A stretch of DNA of 56,045 nucleotides from Panacagrimonas sp. (lineage in GTDB: Bacteria; Pseudomonadota; Gammaproteobacteria; Nevskiales; Nevskiaceae). The position numbers were made by a program, and so were the translations under genes. The stretch is from NCBI RefSeq assembly GCF_020697055.1, contig NZ_JAJFBP010000039.1:1-56045 (forward strand). The letters are read 5' to 3'. The notes under the pieces were generated by a model, which was given only the letters and a program-made list of their open reading frames with translations, was not told the DNA's origin and made no database searches. Within the stretch, counting starts at the first letter, position 1. Each line of letters opens with the position of its first letter. Below are positions 1 through 10,609 of the stretch, in pieces.

Positions 1-2
1 GC

Positions 3-2084
3 TCAGAACTGGTAGGCCGCGCGAACCACGAACTCGTCCACCCAGTCGACGGCCTGCAGCGCGTTCTTGTTCTCGTCGCCGTACAGGTTGCCGTTGACGT
101 GGTTGTAGAGGAAGTCGAACGTCAGGTCGTTGCCCGGGCTCCAGCGGAAGCCGCCCTGCAGGAACAGGCCGCCTTCCACGTCCAGCAACGCCGCGCCGGT
201 CACGCGGTAGATGTAGTCGGGGAACGGCTGCAGGAACGCGAGCACGATGTTGTTGCTGCCGCCCTTCTTGTTGTCGCCGCACTGCTTGAGCTTGCGGTTG
301 AACTCCGCCGCCACCGTCCCCGGATCGCCACCGGTGCCGCCCTGGCAGCCCAGGTGCTGGCCGAACAGGTTGGAGTCCGACTGGTGCAGGGCCTGGAACA
401 CCATGTAGGTGGCCGGGAACTCCTGGAACCAGCGGTGGTACTTCTCCATCACCAGCGCCGAGACCGATTCATCGGATTCGATGAAATTGCGCGACAGCGA
501 CTTCTCCGTGAACGTGCGCTCCGGGATGTAGCTGGTCTCGAAGTTGATGATCAGCTGGTCGAGGATCGAACCCGGCTCGGCTTCGACGACGTAGCTGATG
601 CCGGCGCCGTAGATCTCTTCCTTGTGGTACTCGTGGATGATGTGTCCGCGCAGGCCGCCGGCGTTGGGATTGCCGGCCGCCAGGCCGCCACCGATCGAGA
701 AGAACAGGTCGAGCTCGCGCGCCGCGGCGCGGGCGTTGCCGCCCACTTCCGAACCGGCGAGCAGGCCGGTGAACGGCTGGAACTCGCGCACCAGCGTGTT
801 GAGGCCTTCGACGCCGTCCAAGCGCGTGCTGCCCGCGAACGTGAACCACTCGTTGGCGGACCAGACGCCGGTCGGATCGGCTTCCAGCGGCGTGCCGGCC
901 ATGATCTGGCCGGTGCCCGGCAGGCCCGGCAGGTCCTTGGCGACGCCGGACTCGATCCAGCGGAACGTGCCTTCATGCTTGTAGCGCTGGGTCGCGATGA
1001 ACTGCAGACCCCAGTTGCCGAAGTTGGCGCGCAGGCGAAGGCCGTAGTTGAAGTCCTCGCCGCGGTGCTTCTCGGTCCAGGTCTCGTGCACCGAGAACTG
1101 CGACGGGATCACGTTGTACGGGGTGTTGGGATTCGGATAGATGCCGGGCGTGAACATCTGCGCGTAGGCGTCCGCCTCCCACTGGTCGGTCATCTGCCAC
1201 GTCACGCGCACACCCGGGGCGGAGGTGCGCTCGTCGGCATATTCCTCGAGCGCGTCGTCGAGGATCAGGTGGCGGCGCAGGTCCAGGCCGTTGGGAACGT
1301 CGAACACGCGGAAGAACAGCGCCTGGCCCCACGCGATCTGCTGCTGACCGACACGCAGCAGCAACGGACCGGCGCTGATGTCCAGGTACAGCGAACTGAA
1401 GTCCGCCATGTAGTTCGTGCCGCAGCGCTCGAGGTAGTTCAGGCAGCTCCCGCCCCCGTCCTTGAAATCGGCGTACTCGAAGTAGCGGCTCTTGCGCTGG
1501 TTGAACCCGGCCGGATTCGACGGATTGCCGAAGACGTCGGGCGCGTCGCCGGTCTCGAACTCGTCGTAATTGCCCATGTCGTAGACCGTGCGCAGGCTCG
1601 AATACAGCTGCACGTTCGAGCCGAAGTTCATCGAGACGTCGAACTTGCCGCGCAGCTGGTTGAGGTTCCAGTCGTTGTGTCCCGGCGAGGTGCTGCGCGG
1701 CGCGATGCTCGGAACGCCCGGCGCCACGCCCAGCAGGTCGGTGATCGTGTCGTCGAGGGCGCCGCCCAGCAGGCGCCCGATGTCGGCGCCGGGCACGCCG
1801 GGCAGCAGCGACTCCTGCAGGTTGGCGACCGAGCCGAGTCCCGCGGCCGGGAACGCGCTGCGACCCGTGTTCTTGCCGTTGAAGGGATTGGTGCGCTGGT
1901 TGTTCGGGTTCTCGTCCGGATCGGTGTGAAACGCCGAATCGAAGCGCACGAAGCCGCTGAAGGAGAAACCGATGTTGCCGAACAGTCCGCCGCCTTCATC
2001 CGCGGGCGCCTCGTCCTGCGCCATCACCGGCGCGGTCGCGAGAAACGCGCCCGCGACGGCCAGGGCGAACACGCTCCGGGCCAT
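3..2084 (-). CDS. DUF1302 family outer-membrane protein
   Basis: The protein has 693 residues, in the 600-700 range usual for DUF1302 proteins. It starts with a clean signal peptide (MARSVFALAVAGAFLATAPVMA, cleaved before QDEAP) and ends in an aromatic residue (AAYQF), the usual outer-membrane beta-barrel sorting signal. The body is rich in alternating aromatic and polar strands. DUF1302 proteins are thought to be outer-membrane channels and often occur near steroid or hydrophobic-substrate catabolism genes; the function here is inferred. In-frame upstream ATGs at 2168 and 2177 exist, but only the start at 2084 places the signal peptide at the N-terminus. The stop codon is complete at position 3. 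Confidence 0.85.
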   Translation of the reverse strand: MARSVFALAVAGAFLATAPVMAQDEAPADEGGGLFGNIGFSFSGFVRFDSAFHTDPDENPNNQRTNPFNGKNTGRSAFPAAGLGSVANLQESLLPGVPGADIGRLLGGALDDTITDLLGVAPGVPSIAPRSTSPGHNDWNLNQLRGKFDVSMNFGSNVQLYSSLRTVYDMGNYDEFETGDAPDVFGNPSNPAGFNQRKSRYFEYADFKDGGGSCLNYLERCGTNYMADFSSLYLDISAGPLLLRVGQQQIAWGQALFFRVFDVPNGLDLRRHLILDDALEEYADERTSAPGVRVTWQMTDQWEADAYAQMFTPGIYPNPNTPYNVIPSQFSVHETWTEKHRGEDFNYGLRLRANFGNWGLQFIATQRYKHEGTFRWIESGVAKDLPGLPGTGQIMAGTPLEADPTGVWSANEWFTFAGSTRLDGVEGLNTLVREFQPFTGLLAGSEVGGNARAAARELDLFFSIGGGLAAGNPNAGGLRGHIIHEYHKEEIYGAGISYVVEAEPGSILDQLIINFETSYIPERTFTEKSLSRNFIESDESVSALVMEKYHRWFQEFPATYMVFQALHQSDSNLFGQHLGCQGGTGGDPGTVAAEFNRKLKQCGDNKKGGSNNIVLAFLQPFPDYIYRVTGAALLDVEGGLFLQGGFRWSPGNDLTFDFLYNHVNGNLYGDENKNALQAVDWVDEFVVRAAYQF

Positions 2085-2358
2085 CGTCGTCCGGTTGTCG
2101 GCCGCGTCCGTCTTTTGAATCTGTCGCGCACACACCCTATGCAGCGTCCTGCCGATCGTTGGGAACATGGTCGTCATGAGTTGGTGATCGAACGGCCCGG
2201 GCGGGAATTCGATCCGTGGAACTTCGGAAACGCGCGCGCTGTCACGCGCGGCGCGGCGCGAGATATCCCACGCATCCCGCGAAGAAGAACGACACGAAGG
2301 GGTAGGTTTCGGCGAGCGCCGAATCAGGTGCCGTCCGGTTTGGACGATTACCGTGCAG

Positions 2359-2380
2359 GACGCCGGTGGATCCCGGCGTC
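2359..2380 (-). terminator. Hairpin downstream of the LLM oxidoreductase gene
   Basis: GACGCCGG (2359-2366) and CCGGCGTC (2373-2380) form a perfect 8-bp stem with a 6-nt loop, 28 nt past the stop of the minus-strand flavin oxidoreductase. No clear T-run follows, so intrinsic termination is uncertain. The rest of the 2085-2407 gap shows no gene. Confidence 0.35.
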
Positions 2381-2407
2381 GATGCAGTCTGCGGCGGTGG
2401 CGCGGCT

Positions 2408-3532
2408 TCAGGCCGCCGCGGTCACCGGGCGCCGGGGGGCGGACGCGCGCCTGGTGCGCATCTTCACGATCTCGGGCGTCACCTGCTGCGCGAAGCGGCG
2501 CATCATCGCTTCGACCTGCGGGTAGGGACGCGCGCCGATCGAGAAGATCGCCGAGATGTCGTAGTCGCCCGCGATCTCGTAGTTGGCGCGGATCTTCTCG
2601 ACGATGGTCCTGGGCGTGCCGTAGAGGTTGGACTGCACGTAGCCTTCGGCGGCCTTCTCGAGGCCCGCGGCCTTGAACATGCCGGCCATCGCGTCGTACG
2701 ACTCGTAGCCCTTGATGTCCTTGAAGTGGTTGCCGGCCAGTTCGTAGTGCTTCACGAGCGAGAAGAAATACGCGCCGACCGCTTCGCGATGCAGGCGCAG
2801 CGCCTCCTCTTCGTCCTCGTGGATGGTGATCATGTCGCAGACCATCGGTGGCGGCGCCGGCCTGCCGTGGCTCTCCTCGAACGCCTCGCGGTACTTGTGC
2901 AGCTGCGGCGCCAGCACGTCCATCGGGCTCACGACGAACGTCGCCATCTTCAGTCCCAGCCGGGCGGCCATGATTTGCGACTCCGACGACATCGCGATCT
3001 CGGTGGTTCTTCCTTCGAGCGGAATTCCCGAGAAAGGTGCGATCTCGGTCCGCGGCTGCTTCCAGAACCTGCCCTGGCCTTCGATGAAGCCGGTCTTCTG
3101 CGCCTGGCTGATCATCGCGTACGACTCGGTCCAGCGATCGCGCGCCTCGCCCATGTCGATGCCGAAGCCGCCGTACTCCATCCGCGACAGGCCGCGGCCC
3201 AGGCCCAGCAGCAGGCGGCCGTTGCTCATGATGTCGAGCAGGTTGACCTTCTCGATCACGCGCAGCGGATCGTTCCACGGCAGGATGCACGCGCCGATGC
3301 CGATCTTGATCCGCTCGGTCTTCGCCGCGAGGTAGGTCAGGTAGACGAAGTTGTCGGGGCACATCGAGTACACGCGATCGAAGTGGTGCTCGACGCACCA
3401 CACCGCGGAGTACCCCATGCCTTCGGCCTTGATCGCCAGGTCCATCTCGGCGTGCATGAAGTCGTGATCGCTCATGCCTTCATGCATGTGCCCCATGACC
3501 ATCAGCAGGCTCGGGACGTAATCGTTGTTCAT
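2408..3532 (-). CDS. LLM-class flavin-dependent oxidoreductase (luciferase-like)
   Basis: This 374-residue protein has the luciferase-like monooxygenase fold. Recognisable stretches are AIKAEGMGYSAVWCVEHHFD near the N-terminus, TERIKIGIGACILPWNDPLRVIEKV and LDIMSNGRLLLGLGRGLSRME, the last being the typical phosphate-binding region. Such enzymes use reduced FMN or F420 to oxidise small organic substrates; the substrate cannot be read from the sequence. The start at 3532 follows a GAGGA ribosome-binding site. The gene is divergent from a Baeyer-Villiger-type monooxygenase at 3689, and the shared 156-bp gap holds a TCACGCGTGA palindrome, so the two may be co-regulated. Confidence 0.9.
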   Translation of the reverse strand: MNNDYVPSLLMVMGHMHEGMSDHDFMHAEMDLAIKAEGMGYSAVWCVEHHFDRVYSMCPDNFVYLTYLAAKTERIKIGIGACILPWNDPLRVIEKVNLLDIMSNGRLLLGLGRGLSRMEYGGFGIDMGEARDRWTESYAMISQAQKTGFIEGQGRFWKQPRTEIAPFSGIPLEGRTTEIAMSSESQIMAARLGLKMATFVVSPMDVLAPQLHKYREAFEESHGRPAPPPMVCDMITIHEDEEEALRLHREAVGAYFFSLVKHYELAGNHFKDIKGYESYDAMAGMFKAAGLEKAAEGYVQSNLYGTPRTIVEKIRANYEIAGDYDISAIFSIGARPYPQVEAMMRRFAQQVTPEIVKMRTRRASAPRRPVTAAA

Positions 3533-3549
3533 GGCGTCTCCTCGATTCT

Positions 3550-3559
3550 TCACGCGTGA
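3550..3559. promoter_or_regulatory. Palindrome between divergent LLM and BVMO genes
   Basis: TCACGCGTGA is a perfect 10-bp palindrome in the 156-bp divergent gap, 18 nt upstream of the LLM start. It could be an operator for both genes. No regulator gene is adjacent, so the assignment is inference from position and symmetry. Confidence 0.3.
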
Positions 3560-3688
3560 GGTCGATGGGCCCCGAGGGCGTATCCCAACCGAGCGTACAA
3601 GCGGCAATTGCGCGTGCAAAATGGGGGCGAACCCTTCAATGGGCCTTCCCGCGCGACGAAAGGTCGGCGCGAGCATCGAGGAGCGAGG

Positions 3689-5304
<1,616 letters not shown>

Positions 5305-5308
<4 letters not shown>

Positions 5309-5649
5309 CGCGCCGTCAGCGCGGGCCCGTCGAACGCCACGCCGTCCCACCCGGTCCGCATGAAGTGCCGGATGTTCGGGTGGTCGCCTCCTTGCGGATG
5401 CTTCAGCACATCGTCCCGGTAATAGCGTCCGAAGCAGGCGAGCGTCTGCGCTTCGTCGAGACCCTGCAGTTCGGCGAACGCGAAGATCTTGCAGGACCCG
5501 GCGTTCTGGCCGGCGGCGTTCTCGATCTCCGCGTTGCGAAAGGCGGTCGGCGTGTAGTCGTAATGCCGCTCGATCACGGCGATCGTTTCGGCGAATTCGA
5601 TCTGGTCCGGCTTTTCGCGCAGGCGCTGGAGGAAATCGGTGAGCGACAT
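5305..5649 (-). CDS. HopJ type III effector family protein
   Basis: This 114-residue protein matches the HopJ family: an acidic N-terminal LTDFLQRLREKPDQIEFAETIAVIERHYDYTPTAF, then KIFAFAELQGLDEAQTLACFGRYYRDDVL, and NIRHFMRTGWDGV near the end. The family is named after a Pseudomonas effector but occurs widely in free-living bacteria without type III secretion, so a housekeeping role is likely; its biochemistry is unknown. The stop overlaps the convergent monooxygenase stop (CTAG, 5305-5308). Confidence 0.85.
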
Positions 5650-5726
5650 GGGATGCGCATCCGGGACGGGTGGCCAGTCTAGTCTGAGTACACTGCGCGG
5701 CCTTCATTTCAGCCGCCCGATCGATC

Positions 5727-6557
5727 GTGCGCTCCGATTTCCCGCTGGTGACGCTGGCACTCCACGACGCGTTGCAGTCGGCGCGCGCGGCCGGCCTGGC
5801 GCGCATCGAGGCGTCGATCGATCTGGGTCGAACCATCCGCACGCTGGAGATCGCGTCCGATCACTGGTCGGTGGGCGACGCGAGGTATCCGTACCTGGAG
5901 CGTTGCAAGGACCGCACGATCCACTACTGGGACGGAGAAGGCTTCGATGCGGCCGCGCGGTTCGGCGACGGCGGCCTGATCAAGCTGGTGCCGACGCACT
6001 GGGGCCCGCCGACGTTCGAGATCGACGGCATCAAGATGCTGGTGACGGCCCAGGTCTCGCCGATGGACGACGCGGCGCGAAAGGTCGCGCTGGTGGAGCC
6101 GGCCGGCAGGACGATCCTCGACACCTGCGCCGGACTCGGATATTTCGCGCAGCGCTGCCTGGCCGAAAGGGCCGGGCACATCGTGTCGTACGAGAAGAAT
6201 CCGGACGTGCTGTGGCTGCGCTCGCTCAATCCCTGGTCGCCGCCGATCGATGCGCCGACGCTGGATCTTCGCCGCGGCGATGTCTCCGAGTGCATCGCCG
6301 GGCACGCCGCGGCGAGCTTCGATGCGGTGCTGCACGATCCGCCGCGCTTCGGCATCGCCGGCGAGCTCTATTCGCAGCGCTTCTATGACGAACTGGCCCG
6401 GGTGCTGCGCCGGGGCGGTCGCCTGTTCCACTACATCGGCGCTCCGAACCGGCTCACCAGCGGTCGCGACGTGCCGCGCGAAGTCGGCGTGCGCTTGGAA
6501 AGGGCCGGCTTTTCGATCCAGCGCATCGGCGACGGCATCCTGGCGCGCCGGAAGTAA
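5727..6557 (+). CDS. Class I SAM-dependent methyltransferase-like protein
   Basis: This is a 276-residue predicted methyltransferase. The C-terminal half carries the SAM-binding glycine loop (TILDTCAGLGYFAQ), an acidic end to strand 2 (HIVSYEKNPD), and a DAVLHDPPRFG motif where amino-N methyltransferases have (D/N)PPY. The N-terminal 90 residues (IEASIDLGRTIRTLEI, ERCKDRTIHYWDGEGF) resemble a family of predicted archaeal-type methyltransferases (COG2521-like). The substrate is unknown. The start is a GTG at 5727. The downstream gap contains a REP-like fragment. Confidence 0.7.
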   Translation: MRSDFPLVTLALHDALQSARAAGLARIEASIDLGRTIRTLEIASDHWSVGDARYPYLERCKDRTIHYWDGEGFDAAARFGDGGLIKLVPTHWGPPTFEIDGIKMLVTAQVSPMDDAARKVALVEPAGRTILDTCAGLGYFAQRCLAERAGHIVSYEKNPDVLWLRSLNPWSPPIDAPTLDLRRGDVSECIAGHAAASFDAVLHDPPRFGIAGELYSQRFYDELARVLRRGGRLFHYIGAPNRLTSGRDVPREVGVRLERAGFSIQRIGDGILARRK

Positions 6558-6571
6558 CCGCGCCGGATCCA

Positions 6572-6587
6572 TAGCCCGGGCGCAGCC
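6572..6587. repeat. REP-like fragment TAGCCCGGGCGCAGCC
   Basis: This 16-nt sequence recurs nearly unchanged at 10446-10461 and in shorter form at 31238 and 34006. It matches the TAGCCCGGGC palindromes common between genes of gammaproteobacteria. Only a half element is present here. Confidence 0.5.
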
Positions 6588-6658
6588 AGGGGATTTTCCA
6601 CTCGCCGCCGGACCCCTCCTCAAGTTCCGCCCCGCGCCGCCGCTAACCCACCCACAGA

Positions 6659-6664
6659 GGGAGG
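6659..6664 (+). promoter_or_regulatory. Ribosome-binding site that decides the HDOD start
   Basis: GGGAGG directly abuts an ATG at 6665, leaving no spacer, but lies 6 nt before an in-frame GTG at 6671. Normal spacing therefore favours the GTG as the true start. Confidence 0.55.
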
Positions 6665-6670
6665 ATGGGT

Positions 6671-7867
6671 GTGAACAGTGTCCTGTTCTTCAGCGAGGAC
6701 CCGGCGTCGGATGTCGCGCACGACGCGGTGCGACGCTGCGCAGGACGCTGGGGGCTGACGTACGCGACGAGCGCGGCGCAGGCGCTCGCGGCGCTGACCG
6801 AGCGCTCGTTCGACGTCGTGATCGCCGAGGTCTCGCGGGACCGGGCCGAGGGCCTCGAGGTCCTGGCGCAGGTCAAGGCCGATCGACCCGAAGCGGCGCG
6901 CATCGTGCTGTCCGATCCGATCGATTCCGAGCTGATCCAGCGCGCGTTGACGGTGGCGCACCAGTGCGTCGCCAAGCCTTGCGAGCCGGTGCAGTTCTGG
7001 CGCGTGGTCGAACGCACCTGTTTCCTGCACGGGCTGATGGGCAATCGCGCGATCCGCGGCCTGCTCGGCGGACTCGAGCGCCTGCCGTCGGTTCCGCGCA
7101 GCTACGTGGCGCTGACCCAGGCGCTGGGCCGCGAGGACGTCGAACTCGCCGAGATCGTCGCCATCGTCGAGAAGGACACCGCGATGGCGACCAAGGTGTT
7201 GCAGCTGGTCAATTCGGCGTTCTTCGGCCGGCCGCGCCGGATCACGTCCATTCCGGTGACGGTGTCGCTGCTGGGCTTCGAGCGGATGAAAGCGCTGGCG
7301 CTGGGCACGCACGTCTTCGGCATGCTGAGCGACGCCGACTCGCGCGCGTACGGGATCGACCGGCTGCAGGAGCGCTCGCTGTTGAGCGCGCAGCTCGCGC
7401 GGCGCTTCCTGTCCGGCACGTTGCGCGCCGACGAAGGCTTCACCGTCGGCCTGCTGCTGGACATCGGCAAGCTGCTGCTGGCGGTGTGTCTGAAGGATCG
7501 GTATCGCGACGTGCTCGAACAGGCGCGCCGCCGCAACACCACCGTCGATGCGATCGAGCGTGAGCAGTTCGAGGTTTCGCACGCGGTGGTCGGCGCCTGC
7601 ATGCTGGCCGTGTGGGGACTGCCGGCCACGATCATCGAGGCGGTGGCGTTCCACCACGCGCCCGGCGGCGTGCTGCACGGCGACACGATGCTGGTGGACG
7701 CGGTGCACGTGGCCGATGCGATGGCCGACGCGATCCTCGACGGCCGGATTCCGCAACGGCGGGAGCTGGCGCTCGATCCGATCCTGATGTCGCGCGATGG
7801 AATGGAGGAAAGGTTTCGAGCGTGGCGCGCGCTCGCCGCCGAGGAACTGCCGACGTTGCCGGCGTGA
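6671..7867 (+). CDS. HDOD-domain signalling protein with degenerate receiver
   Basis: The protein has 398 residues. The first ~110 have a receiver-like fold, but the phosphoacceptor Asp is Glu (E53 in VVIAEVSRDRAEG); the conserved Lys is kept (K102, CVAKPC). From about residue 125 to 330 there is an HDOD domain (LPSVPRSYVALTQALG, ATKVLQLVNSAFFGRPRRITSI, SLLGFERMKALAL, FTVGLLLDIGKLLLAV, ESH-like EVSHAVVGACML). HDOD proteins are non-catalytic signalling scaffolds in bacterial regulation. A Glu at the phospho-site could mimic constitutive phosphorylation. The gene stands alone on the plus strand, with an alternative ATG at 6665. Confidence 0.85.
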   Translation: MNSVLFFSEDPASDVAHDAVRRCAGRWGLTYATSAAQALAALTERSFDVVIAEVSRDRAEGLEVLAQVKADRPEAARIVLSDPIDSELIQRALTVAHQCVAKPCEPVQFWRVVERTCFLHGLMGNRAIRGLLGGLERLPSVPRSYVALTQALGREDVELAEIVAIVEKDTAMATKVLQLVNSAFFGRPRRITSIPVTVSLLGFERMKALALGTHVFGMLSDADSRAYGIDRLQERSLLSAQLARRFLSGTLRADEGFTVGLLLDIGKLLLAVCLKDRYRDVLEQARRRNTTVDAIEREQFEVSHAVVGACMLAVWGLPATIIEAVAFHHAPGGVLHGDTMLVDAVHVADAMADAILDGRIPQRRELALDPILMSRDGMEERFRAWRALAAEELPTLPA

Positions 7868-7978
7868 GAGCGAACCACGACGCCGTCGATGCCATGGGAG
7901 CCTTCCGACTTCCTGCGGTGGACCCGCGCGCCTAACCTCGCACTGCGGCCGCTGGGCCGCGGACTGCGAGAACATTTG

Positions 7979-8761
7979 ATGGACAACCCCATGCGACTGC
8001 GCGAGCGCGTCGTCGTCGTCACCGGCGCGGCCAGCGGCATCGGCGCCGCCGCCGCTCGCCAGTGCGTGCGCGAGGGCGCCAAGGTCGTGCTGGTCGATCG
8101 CGATCGCGAGCGGCTCGATGCCGTGCGATCCGGACTCGGCGACGCGGCGATTGCGCTGGTGGCGGACATCGCCGACGCCGAAACCGCGCGCCGGTATGTC
8201 GAGCTGGCGCAGAAGACGTTCGGCCGGATCGATGCCGCGCTGCTGAACGCCGGCATGGCGGGGCGCATTGCGCCGATCGACGAGGTCACGCCGGAGGAGT
8301 TCGATCGCCTCTTCGCGGTCAACGTGCGCAGCGTGTGGTCGGGCCTCGCCGCGCTGTTTCCCGCGATGAAGGCGCAGGGTGGCGGCAGCGTCGTGGCGAC
8401 GGCATCGACCGGCGGCCTGCTCGGCATGCAGCGGATCGCGCCCTACATCGCCAGCAAGCACGCGGTCATCGGCCTGGTGAAATCCGCGGCACTGGAAGGC
8501 GCGCGCGCCGGCATCCGGGTGAACGCCGTGGCGCCGGCGCCGATCGACACGCCGATGATGGCGCACATCAACCAAGGTCTCGGCGCTGGTGACATCGAGA
8601 AGTCGCGCGCCAGGACGGTTTCGCGCGTTCCGCTGCGCCGCTTCGGGACGCCCGAGGAGGTCGCGCGGATGCTCGTGTTCCTCGCATCGGACGAATCGGG
8701 CTATTGCACCGGCGGCGTCTACCTGGTCGACGGCGGCGTGGTGGCGGGCACCTACCCGTGA
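7979..8761 (+). CDS. SDR family NAD(P)-dependent oxidoreductase
   Basis: This 260-residue classical short-chain dehydrogenase has the TGAASGIG cofactor loop, an NAG motif (ALLNAGMAG), a catalytic Ser in ATAST, the YIASK catalytic Tyr-Lys pair, and the C-terminal GVYLVDGG. An Asp after strand 2 (LVDRD) suggests NAD preference. It probably oxidises a secondary alcohol or reduces a ketone. Its TGA overlaps the GTG start of the following CoA transferase, so the two are translationally coupled and probably serve one pathway. Confidence 0.9.
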   Translation: MDNPMRLRERVVVVTGAASGIGAAAARQCVREGAKVVLVDRDRERLDAVRSGLGDAAIALVADIADAETARRYVELAQKTFGRIDAALLNAGMAGRIAPIDEVTPEEFDRLFAVNVRSVWSGLAALFPAMKAQGGGSVVATASTGGLLGMQRIAPYIASKHAVIGLVKSAALEGARAGIRVNAVAPAPIDTPMMAHINQGLGAGDIEKSRARTVSRVPLRRFGTPEEVARMLVFLASDESGYCTGGVYLVDGGVVAGTYP

Positions 8762-9951
8762 CGCCCGCCGGCGCCTTGTCCGGCCTCAAGGTCGTGGATC
8801 TTTCGCGCGTGCTGGCCGGACCGCATTGCACGCAGGTGCTTTCCGATCACGGCGCGACCGTCATCAAGGTCGAGCCGCCGATGGGCGATGAGACCCGCAC
8901 GTGGGGGCCGCCTTTCGTGGACGGAACGGCCGCGTACTTCACCGGCATCAACCGCAACAAGCGCGACATCTCGCTGGACCTGACGCATCCCGCGGCGCGC
9001 GAGGTGCTGGTGCGACTGCTCGAAGACGCCGACGTCCTGGTCGAGAACTTCAAGATCGGGACGATGGAGAAGTGGGGCCTGGGCTACGAGTCGGTGCTGA
9101 AAGCGCGCTTCCCGCGGCTGATCTACTGCCGCATCTCCGGGTTCGGCGCCGATGGTCCGCTCGGCGCGGCGCCCGGATACGACGCGGTCGTGCAGGCGAT
9201 GAGCGGCGTGCTGAGCATCAACGGGGATCCGCGGAGCGGCGGGACGCGGGTCGGGATCGCGCTGGTGGATCTGGCGACCGGACTCAACTCGGTGATCGGG
9301 ATCCTGCTCGCGCTGGCCGAGCGTCAGCGCTCGGGGCTCGGCCAGGCGATCGACATGACGCTGTACGACGTGGCACTGAGTCTGCTGCATCCGCACGCCG
9401 CCAACTTCTTCACCGATGGCCGCGAACCGCGGCTCGTCGGCAACGGCCATCTCAACGTCGTGCCGTACGACAAGTTTCCGACCCGCAGCGGCGACGTCTT
9501 CATCGGCGTCGGCAACAACGGGCAGTTCAGGATCTTCTGCCGCCACCTCGGGCTCGAGGCGCTCGCCGACGATCCGCGGTTTCTCACCAACGGCGATCGC
9601 GTGGTCAATCGCGACGCGTTGCGCGCGGCGCTCGAAGGGATCCTCGCCGAGAAGGATGGCGCCGAGTTGTGCGAGGCGCTGCTGCTCGCCGGCGTGCCGG
9701 CCGGACCGGTGCGGACCGTGCCGGAGGCGTTCGAACATCCGCACACCGCGCACCGCAACATGCGGCTGCAGATCGCCCCGGGCGAACGCGGCACCGGGAT
9801 CCCGGTGAAGCTGTCGCGAACCCCGGGACAGGTGCAGCGGCCGGCGCCCGGGCTGGGCCAGCATTCGCGCGAAGTGCTGCGCGAACTGGGGTACGACGAG
9901 GCCCGCGTCGAGGCGCTGATCCGCGAGGGTGCCGTGAAGGCTGCGTCCTGA
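8758..9951 (+). CDS. Class III CoA transferase (CaiB/Frc family)
   Basis: This 397-residue protein starts with the family signature (LKVVDLSRVLAGPHCTQVLSDHGATVIKVEPP) and carries the catalytic Asp in VGIALVDLATGL (D171). It also has NRNKRDISLDL and LVENFKIGTMEKWGLGY. Class III enzymes move CoA from a donor thioester to an organic acid through an aspartyl-CoA anhydride. The acid is unknown. I chose the GTG at 8758, which overlaps the upstream SDR stop as GTGA; an ATG at 8704 would overlap the SDR by 58 nt and adds unrelated Arg-rich sequence. Confidence 0.9.
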   Translation: MTPAGALSGLKVVDLSRVLAGPHCTQVLSDHGATVIKVEPPMGDETRTWGPPFVDGTAAYFTGINRNKRDISLDLTHPAAREVLVRLLEDADVLVENFKIGTMEKWGLGYESVLKARFPRLIYCRISGFGADGPLGAAPGYDAVVQAMSGVLSINGDPRSGGTRVGIALVDLATGLNSVIGILLALAERQRSGLGQAIDMTLYDVALSLLHPHAANFFTDGREPRLVGNGHLNVVPYDKFPTRSGDVFIGVGNNGQFRIFCRHLGLEALADDPRFLTNGDRVVNRDALRAALEGILAEKDGAELCEALLLAGVPAGPVRTVPEAFEHPHTAHRNMRLQIAPGERGTGIPVKLSRTPGQVQRPAPGLGQHSREVLRELGYDEARVEALIREGAVKAAS

Positions 9952-9980
9952 GGACGCGCGCTGCGTTTGCGCCCTTCGTG

Positions 9981-10385
9981 TCAGCTGTTGCCTGGCGATC
10001 CCGCCTGTGTGCCGACGCGATGGCGGAATACGAGCACGCCGCCACAGACCACCCCGAACAGCAGCAGCCCGGCGCCCAGGTAGCTGGTGACGAGGGCGGC
10101 GCCGGTCGGCGCGTCGTCGCCGCGCAGGAAGTAGCTGACCAGGTACAGCACCAGCGCGAGCTGCATCGGTGCCGCGTGCGCGATCAGCCAGCGAAACGCC
10201 TCGCTCGACATCGGTCGCAGCAGGATCTCCGCGATGCCCGCGAGCAGAGCCGCCAGGCCGGTGACGAGACCGGCGGCGAGCGCGACGTGTGCGACCTCGC
10301 GCAGCTGCCACAGGTCGCAGGCACTCGTCGCGAGCAGGAACGCGATGGGGAAATGGGCCAGGAGCGGATGTAGCGGTTGGCGCAT
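9981..10385 (-). CDS. DUF2231 family membrane protein
   Basis: This 134-residue protein has four predicted transmembrane helices. It opens with the characteristic HPLLAHFPIAFLLAT of DUF2231 (predicted integral membrane proteins sometimes linked to haem or redox functions). The segments at about 10-30, 40-60, 80-98 and 105-125 are hydrophobic. The start at 10385 is chosen because HPLLxHFP lies at the N-terminus in this family. An AAAAGG sequence upstream can act as ribosome-binding site. It is convergent with the CoA transferase gene. Confidence 0.8.
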   Translation of the reverse strand: MRQPLHPLLAHFPIAFLLATSACDLWQLREVAHVALAAGLVTGLAALLAGIAEILLRPMSSEAFRWLIAHAAPMQLALVLYLVSYFLRGDDAPTGAALVTSYLGAGLLLFGVVCGGVLVFRHRVGTQAGSPGNS

Positions 10386-10443
10386 GCGCCTTTTTAACGT
10401 TCTTCGCCGATCCACGGGACACCGGCGCGTCACGCCGCAGCTT

Positions 10444-10501
10444 CGTAGCCCGGGCGCAGCCCGGAGTTTCGCTCCGTGTGCGATCAGGAACCCCGGCTAC
10501 G
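10444..10501. repeat. REP-like imperfect inverted repeat
   Basis: CGTAGCCCGGGCGCAGCCCGG at the left pairs imperfectly with CCCCGGCTACG at 10491-10501. The left arm is the same as the fragment at 6572 and related to the palindrome at 31236. It is likely a dispersed REP-type element. Confidence 0.5.
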
Positions 10502-10505
10502 AACT

Positions 10506-10609
10506 GAACACACCGGAAAGTCGGCGCGGGTTGCGGCGGGTTGCTCGTGCAGAAGAGGTGACCGCGCGAAGGTGTCGCTGCGCGCCTTTACGGTGAATTC
10601 GGTGTGTTC
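10506..10609. repeat. Inverted repeat GAACACACCG / CGGTGTGTTC
   Basis: Perfect 10-bp arms (10506-10515 and 10600-10609) flank 84 bp. The right arm region (GCGCCTTTACGGTGAATTCG) resembles dispersed palindromic repeats of high-GC proteobacteria, like the element at 35250-35307. Confidence 0.45.

Noticed and set aside
99..2525. Long plus-strand open frame antisense to the DUF1302 gene
   Set aside because: Its translation is Val/Arg/Glu-rich with no domain or ribosome-binding site, and it mirrors the real minus-strand gene. Long antisense frames are expected at this GC content.
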